Below are positions 8,652 through 21,448 of a stretch of 64,000 bases of DNA, one piece after another. Every line of letters starts with the position of its first letter. The stretch's first letter is position 1. The position numbers were made by a program, and so were the translations under genes. Source of the stretch: Arthrobacter sp. B0490 (GTDB lineage Bacteria; Actinomycetota; Actinomycetes; Actinomycetales; Micrococcaceae). The notes below the pieces were generated by a model, which was not told the origin of the DNA, searched no databases, and saw only the letters and a program-made list of their open reading frames with translations. The DNA is taken from the NCBI RefSeq assembly GCF_002929355.1, contig NZ_PJIR01000001.1, positions 319,404-383,403 of the forward strand, in the 5' to 3' direction.

Positions 8652-9749
8652 ATGACCCACGCCCCACGTTCCGGAGAGTCGGAACAGACAGTCCTCGTCA
8701 CCGGCGGAGCCGGCTTCATCGGGACCGCCATCTCCGGCGCCCTGGCGGCCGCCTTCGGGCGGGTCGTCGTCGTCGACAACCTCCACCCCCAGATCCACGC
8801 CACGGGCGAGCGGCCGGAGGACCTCCATGCGTCGGCCGAACTCGTCAAGGGGGACATCACCGACGCCGCCGTCTGGGACGGCCTCCTCGCCACGGTGACC
8901 CCGGACGTCATCATCCACCTCGCCGCGGAGACCGGTACGGGGCAGTCCCTCGAGGAGTCGACCCGGCACACGATGACGAACGTCGTCGGCACCTCCCAGA
9001 TGCTCGATGCACTCAACCGCCACAAGAAACTGCCGCGCCGGATCGTGCTCTCCAGCAGCCGCGCCGTGTACGGGGAGGGCGCCTGGCGCCGCACCGGAGC
9101 GGACTCGCTCTTCTACCCGGGCCAGCGCACCAGCACGACCCTCGACCAGGCACAGTGGGACTTCGCCGACGCCGAACCGACCGCGATGAAGGCCGACGAC
9201 GTCTTCCCCGCCCCGGTGAGCGTCTACGGAGCCACGAAGCTCGCCCAGGAGAACATCCTCCTGGCGTGGGGCAAGTCCTACGGTGTCGAGACGGCGGTCC
9301 TCCGGCTCCAGAACGTGTACGGGCCGGGCCAGTCCCTCATCAACCCCTACACCGGCATCATGTCGCTGTTCTGCAGGATGGCGAAGTCCGGCACCTCCAT
9401 CCCGCTCTACGAGGACGGGGAGGTGCGCCGCGACTTCATCCTGATCGACGACGTCGCCTCGGCGCTCGTGGCCGCAGCCACCTCGCCGTCCGTCAGCGAC
9501 ACGCCCCTGGACATCGGCTCGGGAGAGTTCCAGACCATCGGGACCGCCGCGGCGATCATCGCCGGGTACTACGGGGCCCCGACCCCGCACGTCACGGGCC
9601 AGTACCGGCAGGGCGACGTCCGGCACGCCTGGGCCGACGTCAGCGCGGCCGAACAGGTGCTCGGCTGGACCCCCCGGTACGACCTCGAGCAGGGCATCTA
9701 CCGCCTCGCCCGGTGGATCGACTCCCAGGCCGACGTCCAGCCGGCCTGA
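8652..9749 (+). CDS. NAD-dependent sugar-nucleotide epimerase/dehydratase
   Basis: This is a 365-aa extended short-chain dehydrogenase. The Rossmann motif TGGAGFIG lies near residues 18-25, and the active-site Tyr-x3-Lys is Y192-K196 (VYGATK), with SSSRAVYGEG before it. It should interconvert or dehydrate a nucleotide-linked hexose for the glycan built by the neighbouring transferases. It resembles UDP-glucose/dTDP-sugar 4-epimerases. An inserted segment rich in W, Y and F (about 140-180) separates the Ser and Tyr regions and may set substrate choice. A GGAAGG ribosome site precedes the ATG. It ends the plus-strand glycan run, followed by a strong hairpin. Confidence 0.85.
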   Translation: MTHAPRSGESEQTVLVTGGAGFIGTAISGALAAAFGRVVVVDNLHPQIHATGERPEDLHASAELVKGDITDAAVWDGLLATVTPDVIIHLAAETGTGQSLEESTRHTMTNVVGTSQMLDALNRHKKLPRRIVLSSSRAVYGEGAWRRTGADSLFYPGQRTSTTLDQAQWDFADAEPTAMKADDVFPAPVSVYGATKLAQENILLAWGKSYGVETAVLRLQNVYGPGQSLINPYTGIMSLFCRMAKSGTSIPLYEDGEVRRDFILIDDVASALVAAATSPSVSDTPLDIGSGEFQTIGTAAAIIAGYYGAPTPHVTGQYRQGDVRHAWADVSAAEQVLGWTPRYDLEQGIYRLARWIDSQADVQPA

Positions 9750-9775
9750 CGCTGCCGGACGAACCGCCGACCGGA

Positions 9776-9814
9776 CAGAAGAAGTCCCCGCGCAGTGCGC
9801 GGGGACTTCTTCTG
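9776..9814. terminator. Bidirectional hairpin terminator
   Basis: A perfect 18-bp stem (9776-9793 with 9797-9814) has a 3-nt loop. The outer arms are CAGAAGAAG and CTTCTTCTG, so the RNA 3' arm is U-rich on either strand. It lies between convergent genes (epimerase plus, acyltransferase minus). Confidence 0.85.
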
Positions 9815-9843
9815 TTCGCGGATCACTTCCCGGGATCCGCGTG

Positions 9844-11073
9844 TCACCCACCCGTCGCGCGGGTCCCGACGACCGAGGGCTGCTGAGGGACGTGCGGGTC
9901 CTCCTGGACCACCGGGAGGACTGTCGCCGTGGTCGGCGCGGCTCCCTGGTCAGGTGCGGAGCCGCCGGGCCGCGCGGTGACTGCCGCAGGCCCGGGGGCG
10001 GCCTTCCCGTGCCGGCGCACGGCGCGCATCACGGGGCGCTCGACGAGGAGCCAGCTGGCGATGCCGGCGGCGATCGTGAGGACCGCAGCCACGAGCATGT
10101 ACACGGCCAGTCCACGTTCGTGGACCCCGTGGATCGCGAGCAGCTGCTGGATGGGGAAGGCGTAGATGTACACGCCGTAGGAGACGTCGTTCCTGCGGAT
10201 CAGCAGCGGCGAGGGCAGCAGCGTCGAGATCCACAGGATGCCGTAGGCGATGAAGACCGCGGAGGCCGCGCCGCCCCAGTTCGGCACCAGGGCCGTGATC
10301 GCGACCGACGCCGCCACGGAGACCGCTCCGGGCAGCCAGTGGATGCCGACCCGGTCCTTCCACGCCTGCACGACGGCGCCGCCGAGGAAGAAGGGCAGCA
10401 GGCGGAACAGGAGGTCGAAGTCGAAGTTCCCCTGCGTGTAGGCGGTGATGTCCCCGATGGACGCGTGGACGACCACGCTCGCGACGAAGAGGAGGGTGAG
10501 GGGCCACGGGGACTTGCGGATGATCGCGAAGACCCCGATGAAGGCGAGGATCGCATAGCAGTAGAACTCGTAGTAGAGGCTCCACAGTGATCCGTTCCAG
10601 GCACCCGGGTAGGGCACGTCCGCGGGCGTCCCGGCCACGTCGTACGTGACCATCTTCAGCCCGAGGTTGGCGAACACGTAGTTGAAGGGGGTCGTGCCGG
10701 TGGTCAGGAAACCGTCGAGGGTGCCCCTGGCGGCGAGATAGCCGAGCGGGGCGAAGACGCCCGCGACGACGACGAGGCAGACGATGAAGGCCGGCATGAT
10801 GCGGGCGATACGGTGCACCAGGTACTCGCCCAGGGAGTGGCTGAACCGGCTCGCGGTGATGAGGTACCCGCTGACGACGAAGAAGCCCGCCACGGCCCAC
10901 CCGCCGAGGGTGTCCCCGGCGAAGGCTGGTTCCTCCATCCGCCCGGACAGGGGCCAGCTGTGGTGCACGAGCACCGTCAGTGCGAGCACCAGGCGGATCA
11001 GGTTCAGGCTGTTGTTCCGGGTGTCGAACGGTCGTCCGAACCACAGCCCAGACTGGTTTTTCCTCCGTGGCAC
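9844..11073 (-). CDS. Acyltransferase family 3 (OafA/YrhL type)
   Basis: This 409-aa integral membrane protein starts at GTG 11073. The family signature is at the N terminus: [22 protein letters not shown] (conserved R and H), followed by FFVVSGYLI and ARIMPAF, with about ten helices. Such proteins move acetyl or other acyl groups onto surface sugars. Unlike the second acyltransferase in the island it lacks an SGNH domain. A Pro/Ala/Thr-rich tail of about 45 residues ends the protein. It is divergent from rmlA and likely decorates the local polysaccharide. Confidence 0.88.
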   Translation of the reverse strand: MPRRKNQSGLWFGRPFDTRNNSLNLIRLVLALTVLVHHSWPLSGRMEEPAFAGDTLGGWAVAGFFVVSGYLITASRFSHSLGEYLVHRIARIMPAFIVCLVVVAGVFAPLGYLAARGTLDGFLTTGTTPFNYVFANLGLKMVTYDVAGTPADVPYPGAWNGSLWSLYYEFYCYAILAFIGVFAIIRKSPWPLTLLFVASVVVHASIGDITAYTQGNFDFDLLFRLLPFFLGGAVVQAWKDRVGIHWLPGAVSVAASVAITALVPNWGGAASAVFIAYGILWISTLLPSPLLIRRNDVSYGVYIYAFPIQQLLAIHGVHERGLAVYMLVAAVLTIAAGIASWLLVERPVMRAVRRHGKAAPGPAAVTARPGGSAPDQGAAPTTATVLPVVQEDPHVPQQPSVVGTRATGG

Positions 11074-11152
11074 AATCTCTCCATCAGCACGACCGACACT
11101 GGGACAACCCGGTCATCCTACCTCAGCGCCCGCGCCGGGCCCGGGGAGCGAT

Positions 11153-11181
11153 TTGGCCTTGCAGTGCCGCACGGCAATAAT
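11153..11181 (+). promoter_or_regulatory. Promoter of rmlA, predicted leaderless
   Basis: TTGGCC (11153-11158) and AATAAT (11176-11181) are separated by an ideal 17 bp. Transcription would start at about 11188-11189, the first base of the ATG, and no ribosome site is present. This is the best-formed promoter in the island. Confidence 0.6.
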
Positions 11182-11188
11182 TCGAAGC

Positions 11189-12058
11189 ATGCGCGGGATA
11201 ATCCTTGCCGGGGGCACCGGATCCAGACTCCACCCGATCACCTTCGGCGTCAGCAAGCAGCTGATGCCGGTCTACGACAAGCCGATGATCTACTACCCGC
11301 TGTCCACCCTCATCCTCGCCGGCATCCGGGACATCCTGATCATCACGACGCCCCAGGACGCGGACCAGTTCCGGCACCTGCTCGGCGACGGCAGCAAGTT
11401 CGGTGTCTCCCTCACCTACGTCCAGCAGCCCTCCCCCGACGGCCTGGCCCAGGCGTTCATCCTCGGCGCGGAACACATCGGCCAGGAGACGGTCGCCCTG
11501 GTCCTCGGCGACAACATCTTCTACGGCCAGGGCATGGGCACCCAGCTCCGCCGCTTCGCCGACGTCGACGGCGGCGCCGTGTTCGGGTACTGGGTGGCCG
11601 AGCCCTCCGCCTACGGCGTCGTCGAGTTCGACCGGGACGGCCGGGCGCTGTCCCTGGAGGAGAAGCCGGAGAACCCGAAGAGCAACTACGCGGTCCCGGG
11701 CCTGTACTTCTACGACAACGACGTCATCTCGATCGCGCGGGAGCTGAAGCCCTCGCCCCGCGGTGAACTGGAGATCACCGACGTCAACAAGGCCTACCTC
11801 GAGGCAGGGCGCCTGCAGGTGGAGATCCTGCCGCGCGGAACGGCCTGGCTCGACACCGGGACCTTCGAATCCCTCAGCGACGCCTCGAACTTCATCCGCA
11901 CGGTCGAGCACCGTCAGGGACTGAAGATCGGCTCCCCGGAGGAGATCGCCTGGCGCCAGGGCTTCCTCAGCGACGACGACCTGCGCCGCCGCGCCGAGCC
12001 CCTCATCAAGAGCGGCTACGGGCACTACCTCCTCGGGCTCCTCGCCCGCGGCAAGTAG
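11189..12058 (+). CDS. rmlA: Glucose-1-phosphate thymidylyltransferase
   Basis: The 289-aa enzyme joins dTTP and glucose-1-phosphate to give dTDP-glucose, the first step to dTDP-rhamnose. It has the nucleotidyltransferase signature [11 protein letters not shown] (about 6-16), the [17 protein letters not shown] block, [11 protein letters not shown] (about 107-117, metal-binding Asp) and EEKP with the substrate loop near 160. Length matches the 285-295 aa family norm. ATG 11189 is chosen because the protein begins MRGIILAGG as usual; the frame continues upstream without homology. RmlB, C and D are not in this window, so rhamnose supply must be completed elsewhere. Confidence 0.95.
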   Translation: MRGIILAGGTGSRLHPITFGVSKQLMPVYDKPMIYYPLSTLILAGIRDILIITTPQDADQFRHLLGDGSKFGVSLTYVQQPSPDGLAQAFILGAEHIGQETVALVLGDNIFYGQGMGTQLRRFADVDGGAVFGYWVAEPSAYGVVEFDRDGRALSLEEKPENPKSNYAVPGLYFYDNDVISIARELKPSPRGELEITDVNKAYLEAGRLQVEILPRGTAWLDTGTFESLSDASNFIRTVEHRQGLKIGSPEEIAWRQGFLSDDDLRRRAEPLIKSGYGHYLLGLLARGK

Positions 12059-12062
12059 CACC

Positions 12063-12089
12063 CGGGGCACCCCCGCGGCGGGTGCCCCG
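12063..12089. terminator. Hairpin between rmlA and the DUF6541-type gene
   Basis: A 10-bp GC stem (12063-12072 with 12080-12089) and 7-nt loop start 5 nt after the rmlA stop, between convergent genes. No U-tract follows. Confidence 0.65.
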
Positions 12090-12123
12090 TCGCCGGCGCT
12101 GACCGGCCGGTCCGCGGGCCGGG

Positions 12124-14139
12124 CTACTGGCAGACGACGACCTCGTACAGCCTCGCCGCGCCCTGCTCGTCGACCAGCCGCACCGCGTCGGAGGTGGCGA
12201 GGTCGGCGAGGCCGGGGTACCCCCGGGCCTCCTCACCGTCGATGAGGTACTGCGTACCGAAGTCCAGGGCGTAGGACACGTTCTCGTCCCGGATCGCCTG
12301 GCAGGCCTCCGCGGACTGCGCTGCATCGTCCAGGCTCCGCGCGAGGACGAGGGCCTGCGGCGTCGACGTCTCGAAGAGGTGGTGCACCAGGGTTTCGCGA
12401 CCCGTATAGGCGTAGGCGAGCGAGCTGCCGTTCCACGGGTTGACCGCGATGACGGCGTCCTCCGGGACCTCCCCGTCGAAGCGGTCCAGGAGCGCCTGTT
12501 CGTCGGTCGACAGGATCGAGGACGGCGAATCGGGCACGTAGTGGATCTTCGCCCAGGAGACGTATTCGCTCACGGCGCCGGGCTGGGTCGCGGGTACCAG
12601 GAGCCCGGCCAGCGCGACCAGGCCCAGGCCTGCGGCGGCACCCCGCAGCACCGGACGGCGGCCGAGGTCGGCCGCTTCGAGCCGTCGTCCTGCGAGCCGC
12701 CGGACGACTCCGGACGACGCGTCCACGACGGCGACCGCGCCGAGGGCGGCGAGGACGACCGACACGACCGGCAGCACCGCGGCCAGCCTGTTGGTGTCCG
12801 CGTACCAGATGCCGGTCAGCACGGCGCGCCACGGCCCCCGCTCGATGCTGGCGTCGACGAGGTAGAGGTAGCCGATGACGACGAAGCTGAGGATCAGCCA
12901 GGCCGACCGGCGGGTCCGTGCCGCGTGGATCAGGCCGATGAGGGCCAGCGCGGACACGGTGTAGGCCATCAGGCGGTAGTCCATCGGTGCGTTGCCCAGC
13001 ACCTCGCCCACCGCCCCGGAGGTCGTCTGGTGCGGACCCCAGACGTCGTACGGGACGGGCCTGAGCTTCAGCCAGACGACGACGAACACGGCCAGTCCGA
13101 CGACCGTCCCGGCCGCCCACGGCAGGTAGCGCCTCGGTGCCGCACCGCTGCGGGCGAGGAAGGCGACCTGCCGGGACACGGACCAGAGGACCACCGGCAG
13201 GCCCAGTGCCAGCAGCGTGTTGACGCTGCTCATGTGCGAGAACCCGAGGCTCGCGAAGGCCGCGGCCAGGGCGATCCACACCCGGGCCGGCGCTTCGGTC
13301 ATGGAGGCGCCCATCCGGCTGGCGAGGACCACGAGGGCCAGCGCGGCCGGCAGGAGCGCGACGGAGAGCATGTAGGGGAAGAGAGGGCCCCAGGCCATGA
13401 GCAGGTAGGGGAACGCCATGTACCCGGCGGAGGTCACCCCCGCCGTCACCAACCCCACCATGCGCGGCCCGACGACGACGCGGGCGAGGAAGAGCGCCGA
13501 GATCGGCCAGACCACCGCGGCGGTGACGATGTTGACGGCGTTGACGGCCAGGGGGACGGAGGCCCCCGTCAGCTGCATCGCGAGGGCGCCGAAGGAGTGC
13601 CAGGCCGCCGGGTAGACCGCGGCGAAGCCGGAGTTCCCGGTCATGGTGCCGAGGGTGAGGGTCGAGGCGTCGCCGGTCTCGAAGATGTAGCGGACGGCGT
13701 TGAGGTGGAAGACGTTGTCGAAGCGCTGCGAGATGTGCTCGGGGGCCCCGATCATCCGCACGGTGCTCCGGGCGATCAGCACCCCTCCGATGACCGCGCC
13801 CGCGACGCCGGCAGCCACCAGCGCCCAGCTGTCGCGCCGGGGTACGGGACCAGCGGACCTCCGGGCCGCGAGGCGGGAGATGAGCAGGCCGATCGCGGCG
13901 GTCAGCACCGTGACCGCGAGCAGGAGCCAGCTGGTCCACGGGATCCCCGCGACCGACCCGAGGACGGCGGCGAGTCCCGCGATGCCCACCGAGAACACGG
14001 GCGCCACTCCGAGCAGCGCGAGCCGGCGGAACCCGAGCGACAGGCCGATCACCAGACCAGGGCCCACCATCACGGCGATCGTCGCCGCCAGCACCGGCGC
14101 AGTACTCCACCAGGACACAAATCCTCCAAAAATCAGCAC
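12124..14139 (-). CDS. Large polytopic membrane protein, DUF6541-like
   Basis: The 671-aa protein has about 13-15 hydrophobic helices through residue 530. It ends in a roughly 140-residue extracytoplasmic domain with Cys residues (SAEACQAIRDENV, and a Cys-Gln terminus). It resembles the actinobacterial DUF6541 family, whose layout recalls GT-C glycosyltransferases: early periplasmic loops, many helices, soluble C-terminal domain. An NPWNGSSLAYAYTGRETL segment near 570 is typical of the group. A role in using polyprenyl-linked sugars outside the membrane is inference. The gene lies just past the galactan-export operon but is separated from it by a hairpin and 60 bp. Confidence 0.7.
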   Translation of the reverse strand: MLIFGGFVSWWSTAPVLAATIAVMVGPGLVIGLSLGFRRLALLGVAPVFSVGIAGLAAVLGSVAGIPWTSWLLLAVTVLTAAIGLLISRLAARRSAGPVPRRDSWALVAAGVAGAVIGGVLIARSTVRMIGAPEHISQRFDNVFHLNAVRYIFETGDASTLTLGTMTGNSGFAAVYPAAWHSFGALAMQLTGASVPLAVNAVNIVTAAVVWPISALFLARVVVGPRMVGLVTAGVTSAGYMAFPYLLMAWGPLFPYMLSVALLPAALALVVLASRMGASMTEAPARVWIALAAAFASLGFSHMSSVNTLLALGLPVVLWSVSRQVAFLARSGAAPRRYLPWAAGTVVGLAVFVVVWLKLRPVPYDVWGPHQTTSGAVGEVLGNAPMDYRLMAYTVSALALIGLIHAARTRRSAWLILSFVVIGYLYLVDASIERGPWRAVLTGIWYADTNRLAAVLPVVSVVLAALGAVAVVDASSGVVRRLAGRRLEAADLGRRPVLRGAAAGLGLVALAGLLVPATQPGAVSEYVSWAKIHYVPDSPSSILSTDEQALLDRFDGEVPEDAVIAVNPWNGSSLAYAYTGRETLVHHLFETSTPQALVLARSLDDAAQSAEACQAIRDENVSYALDFGTQYLIDGEEARGYPGLADLATSDAVRLVDEQGAARLYEVVVCQ

Positions 14140-14167
14140 GAGATGGGATGCCGGGCCCGGAGGCCGG

Positions 14168-14188
14168 CGGGGCGCCCTCGGCGCCCCG
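14168..14188 (-). terminator. Hairpin after the galactan export operon
   Basis: A 9-bp GC stem (14168-14176 with 14180-14188) and 3-nt loop lie 12 nt downstream of the ATPase stop on the minus strand. Confidence 0.6.
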
Positions 14189-14199
14189 GGTCGGTGTTC

Positions 14200-14928
14200 C
14201 TAGCCCTGCCTCAGGCGTTTGACGACCTCGTCGACAGGACCGTCGAGCAGGACGCGGCCGTGGTCGAGCAGCACCCCGCGTTCGCAGATCTTCGCGACCA
14301 TGTCGAGGTCGTGGCTCACGACGACGAGGGTCTTCCCCTCCGCAGCCAGTTCCGCGATCTTCGCCAGGCACTTCTTCTGGAACGGTTCGTCGCCGACCGC
14401 GAGGATCTCGTCGATCAGGAAGACCTCCGGATCCGTGTGGACGGCGACGGAGAACGCCAGCCGGAGGTACATGCCCGAGGAGTAGAACTTGACCTCGGTG
14501 TCGATGAACTGGCCGATCTCGGAGAACTCGACGATCGAGTCGAACCGCTCCTCGATCTCCGCGCGGTCCATGCCGAGGATCGCCCCGTTGAGGTAGACGT
14601 TGTCGCGACCGCTGAGGTCGGGGTGGAACCCTGCCCCCACCTCGATCAGCCCTGCCACCCGGCCCCGCGTCTGCACGCTGCCGGTATCGGGGCGCATCAC
14701 GCCGGAGATGTGCTTGAGCAGGGTCGACTTGCCGGAGCCGTTGAACCCCAGCAGGGCGACGGTCTCCCCCTCCTCGATGGTCAGCGACACGTCCGCCAGC
14801 GCATGGAAGCGCTCGGAGAGGTCACCCTTCCGTCCCTTCATCAGCCAGACGAAGGCCTCCTTCATGGACCGGGTGTGCCGGAGGACGAACTGCTTGTTGA
14901 CGTTGCGGATCTCGATCGCGGTGGTCAC
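14200..14928 (-). CDS. ABC polysaccharide exporter, ATPase subunit (Wzt/RfbE type)
   Basis: This 242-aa ATPase powers export of a lipid-linked polysaccharide with the adjacent permease. Visible motifs are Walker A GFNGSGKST (61-69), the Wzt-typical signature FYSSGMYLRLAF, Walker B VFLIDEILAVGDE and the SHDLD switch. It starts at GTG 14928, 3 nt after the permease stop. It lacks the extra C-terminal carbohydrate-binding domain of O-antigen Wzt proteins, as does the mycobacterial galactan exporter ATPase Rv3781, so chain length is probably not sensed here. It is the last gene of the operon glf-glfT2-permease-ATPase. Confidence 0.92.
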   Translation of the reverse strand: MTTAIEIRNVNKQFVLRHTRSMKEAFVWLMKGRKGDLSERFHALADVSLTIEEGETVALLGFNGSGKSTLLKHISGVMRPDTGSVQTRGRVAGLIEVGAGFHPDLSGRDNVYLNGAILGMDRAEIEERFDSIVEFSEIGQFIDTEVKFYSSGMYLRLAFSVAVHTDPEVFLIDEILAVGDEPFQKKCLAKIAELAAEGKTLVVVSHDLDMVAKICERGVLLDHGRVLLDGPVDEVVKRLRQG

Positions 14929-14931
14929 GTG

Positions 14932-15836
14932 TCACAACTCCTGGGCGAAGCGGCCCTCGAGCCGCCGGAAGACGAGCTGGCCGATGACGAGCATCAGGCC
15001 CGAGGTCACGAGCGCGACCGGTATCCACAGGGACAGCAGGTTCGGGGGGATCGCCTCGGCCCGCTCCGTGGTGGGCAGCCAGAACGCGAAGTGGAACGTC
15101 TCGACGGCCACCGTGATCGGATTGAGCTGGTAGATCAGGAAGAACGTCTCGCCCAGCTTCTCGCGCACGAGCAGCCACGGGTAGAGCACGGGGGACGCCC
15201 AGGTGGCGACCATCAGCAGCATGTCGACGAGGTTCTCCGCGTCGCGGAAGTACACGTTGACCGCGCCGAACAGCAGGCCCAGTCCGATCGCGAACATCGT
15301 GACGATCAGGAACCCCGCGACGGCCGCGGCGAGCTGGAGCACGGTCGGCGACCACCCGGAGAACAGGCATGCGACGAGCAGGATGAGGATCTGCGGGACG
15401 AAGTGCACCGCGGACACCCAGGTCGAGGCGATCGGGAAGAGCTCCCGGGGCAGGTAGATCTTCTTGATCAGCCCGCCGTTCGACACGATGGCGCGCGACG
15501 CATTGCCCAGCGCCTCGTTGAAGTAGTTGATGAGCACGATGCCCGAGAACAGGTAGATGGCGTAGTTGGGCAGGCCGGCGGGGTTGCGCTCGCTCTGCTC
15601 GAGTCCCAGGAAGACGCCGAGGGCGACGTAGAACACGACGAACTGGACCCCGGGCTTGACGTACGACCAGAGCAGCCCGAGGACCGATCCGCGGTAGCGG
15701 ACGCGCAGCTCCTTCTGGACCAGCAGCTTGAGCAGGTAGCGGGACCGCACGACATCGCGGAGACCGTGTCCGTAGCCGGGGGCCACGAGCTCGTCGCGCG
15801 GCCCCCCGCCGGCCGCCGAGCGGTCCGTCATACTGC

Positions 15837-15840
<4 letters not shown>
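14932..15840 (-). CDS. ABC polysaccharide exporter, permease subunit (Wzm/RfbD type)
   Basis: The 302-aa protein has about six transmembrane helices of the ABC-2 type. The family segment LVQKELRVRYRGSVLGLLWSYVKPG precedes the first helix, and ILLVACLF.. and VYFRDAENLVDMLLMVATWASPVLYP follow. With the ATPase it exports polyprenyl-linked glycan. GTG 15840 is preferred as start: it overlaps the GlfT2 stop (GTGA) and has GGAAG 5 nt upstream. ATG 15831 is the alternative. By analogy with Rv3783 beside glfT1/glfT2 in mycobacteria, the cargo is likely a galactofuran. Confidence 0.9.
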
Positions 15841-19087
<3,247 letters not shown>

Positions 19088-19196
19088 TTAAGGCTACCCG
19101 AGAGTGGTCCTCCACCTCGCCGGACACCGCGAGCGGCGCCTCCGTGGAGGGGAGGTGGGACGGCACGGCGCCGGTCGGCGACGGTGCAGGGAGCGG

Positions 19197-21254
19197 TCAG
19201 GCGGGCTCCAGGACGGACACGCCGAGCAGTCGCTCCTCGAACTGCGGGACCATGGTGCGCCAGTACGTCGCACTGACGTGGTTGTTGTCGATGTACACGT
19301 ACACGTTGCCGATGATCGGCGGGCAGGTGTCGCCGGGACAGATCACGTCCGTCATGTCGACCGACCGGTAGAGCGGGGTCCCGGGATCGAACCCCTCGAG
19401 GGGGGAGACCGCCGGGAGCAGGTCCGCCTTGACCGGGCTGCAGGCGGCCAGGGCGTCCTCGTTCTCCTGGATGCAGGCGGGCATGTTGAACTCGAAGCGC
19501 GCATTGTCGCGTACTCCGATGACCTCGATGCCGCGCTCGGTGTACCGCCTCACCGTGTTCTCGAAGTCCGGCACGATCTTCTCGTCGGTCGAGCCGAACT
19601 CGGTCTTCGTCGCGATGGTGAAGACGGCGTCGGGCCCCAGCTCCTCGATGTAGGCACTCGAGCCCTCGAAGAAGTCCGCACATTCGGGGGTGATGTCGGG
19701 TCCCACCGGTGCGAAGACGCAGCCGAGGGAGATCAGCTCGATGACCGTCCAGTTGTGCTTCTCCGCCAGCGCGACGACCGCCGCGGACATGTGCTGCGCA
19801 TGGCTGTTGCCCACCACGACGACGGTCCTGCTCGGCTCACCCTCGGCGAGCCTCTGCGTGCAGAATCCCTCCAGGTCGGACGGGACGCCTGTCGCCTCCG
19901 CGTCGCACGCCTCGAGCCGGGGGAAGTCGCCCCGGATGGTACTCAACTCGGGCAGGATCACCGCGTCGTCGGACACCTCGTCCTGGTAGCCCGGCAGCAG
20001 GGACACCGCGCCGGGATTGTCGGCACTGGTCTGCGCCGCGGCGCGCGCCGCCTGCGCCCGCAGGTCCAGCTGCCAGGCGGTGAGCGGCGCGGCGACGAGG
20101 CCCATGCACACGAGCAGGACGACACCGGCACGACGGCGCCGCTTGTCGGCCCACACGAGCGCCCGCATGGGCCGTTCGACGAACCGCATCGTCAGGTAGG
20201 CCAGCACCAGCGACACGCCGATGACCAGGAAGCCTCCGAGCACACCGGGCGACGGCCGGTCCTGCCAGACGAGGGCCAGCACGAGTACCGGCCAGTGCCA
20301 GAGATACAGCGCGTAGGAGAGGTCGCCCATGCGCACGAGCGGCCCGGCGGACAGGAACCGGTCGGCTCCGAAGCGGCTGCCGGTCTGCCCGGCGACGATC
20401 ACCAGGGCAGCGGCCGCGAGGGGCCAGAGAGCGACATAGCCCGGGAACTGGCCCTGCACGTCGAGGAGGAAGCCGCCGCTGAGCATCGCGGCCACGCCGA
20501 CCCACCCCGCCCCGATGCGCAGCGGGCGCGGGAGGCGGATGAACGGCAGTGCCAGCGCCAGGAGCGTCCCGAACGCGAACTCCCAGAGGCGGGCCCGCGT
20601 GTCGAAGTAGGCGTACGCCTGGTTCGTCGACGTCTCCCACATCGAGAACGCCAGGGAGCCCGCGAACAGCACACCGAACACGAGCAGGACGACGCCGCGG
20701 AACTTCAGCCGGAAGCGGCGCGCCAGGAGGGAGCTGGCGAGGAACAGGAGCGGCCAGAGGATGAACACCTGGCCCTGGACGGAGAGCGACCAGAAGTGCT
20801 GGAGCGGACTGGCGAGGCTGTGGTCGTCGGCGTAGTAGTCGACGGCGTTCGAGGCGAGGACCCAGTTCTGCACGTAGAGCAGCGACGCCCACGACTGCTC
20901 GATGATGTCGGTCCACCTGGACCGCGGCACCAACACGTAGCTGGCTGCCAGTGTCGCGAGGATCACGACGACGACGGCCGGCAGCAGCCGCTTGAACTGG
21001 TGGAGCCAGTGCCGGACGAGATCGAACGGCTTGCCCGCCTCCGCCTTGCGCAGGAACGACAGCGCCAGCAGGAAGGCCGAGATCAGCAGGAAGACGTCCA
21101 CGCCGCCGGACACCCGGCCGAACCAGATGTGGTACGAGACCACCATCAGGACGGCCAGGGCGCGGAGGCCCTGCACCTCCGGGCGGAAGCCGCGATCCGC
21201 GCCGACGGCCGCGGCGGGGGGAGCCGCGGAACGGCTCGCTTCAGCGACGGACAT
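19197..21254 (-). CDS. OafA-type acyltransferase with SGNH domain
   Basis: This 685-aa protein has two parts. Residues about 20-380 form an acyltransferase-3 membrane domain with FRPEVQGLRALAVLMVVSYHIWF, DVFLLISAFLL and RFVERPMR. Residues about 430-685 are an extracytoplasmic SGNH domain with GNSHAQ (catalytic Ser484) and the D656-x-x-H659 block (IDNNHVSATYW). Such fusions O-acetylate cell-wall glycans or surface polysaccharides, the membrane part passing acyl groups to the SGNH part. The gene is upstream of glf on the same strand with a 148-bp gap, so it may be a separate unit. The substrate is plausibly the local galactan. Confidence 0.9.
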   Translation of the reverse strand: MSVAEASRSAAPPAAAVGADRGFRPEVQGLRALAVLMVVSYHIWFGRVSGGVDVFLLISAFLLALSFLRKAEAGKPFDLVRHWLHQFKRLLPAVVVVILATLAASYVLVPRSRWTDIIEQSWASLLYVQNWVLASNAVDYYADDHSLASPLQHFWSLSVQGQVFILWPLLFLASSLLARRFRLKFRGVVLLVFGVLFAGSLAFSMWETSTNQAYAYFDTRARLWEFAFGTLLALALPFIRLPRPLRIGAGWVGVAAMLSGGFLLDVQGQFPGYVALWPLAAAALVIVAGQTGSRFGADRFLSAGPLVRMGDLSYALYLWHWPVLVLALVWQDRPSPGVLGGFLVIGVSLVLAYLTMRFVERPMRALVWADKRRRRAGVVLLVCMGLVAAPLTAWQLDLRAQAARAAAQTSADNPGAVSLLPGYQDEVSDDAVILPELSTIRGDFPRLEACDAEATGVPSDLEGFCTQRLAEGEPSRTVVVVGNSHAQHMSAAVVALAEKHNWTVIELISLGCVFAPVGPDITPECADFFEGSSAYIEELGPDAVFTIATKTEFGSTDEKIVPDFENTVRRYTERGIEVIGVRDNARFEFNMPACIQENEDALAACSPVKADLLPAVSPLEGFDPGTPLYRSVDMTDVICPGDTCPPIIGNVYVYIDNNHVSATYWRTMVPQFEERLLGVSVLEPA

Positions 21255-21448
21255 GGAGGACTTCAGGGGTAGACACGATGGTCAAGTGTAGCGGGAGCAC
21301 CCGGGGAAGCCCGGGACATCCCCCGCCCGCGCGGAGGGTCGCGCGGCCCGGTCCGCGTGCGGCCCTTGTCCACAACCCGCGATATCCCCGCCCTCCGCGA
21401 GCGGCTCCTCCCTAGCCTCGGAGGCAGTCCCCACCCGAGGAGGCCTCC

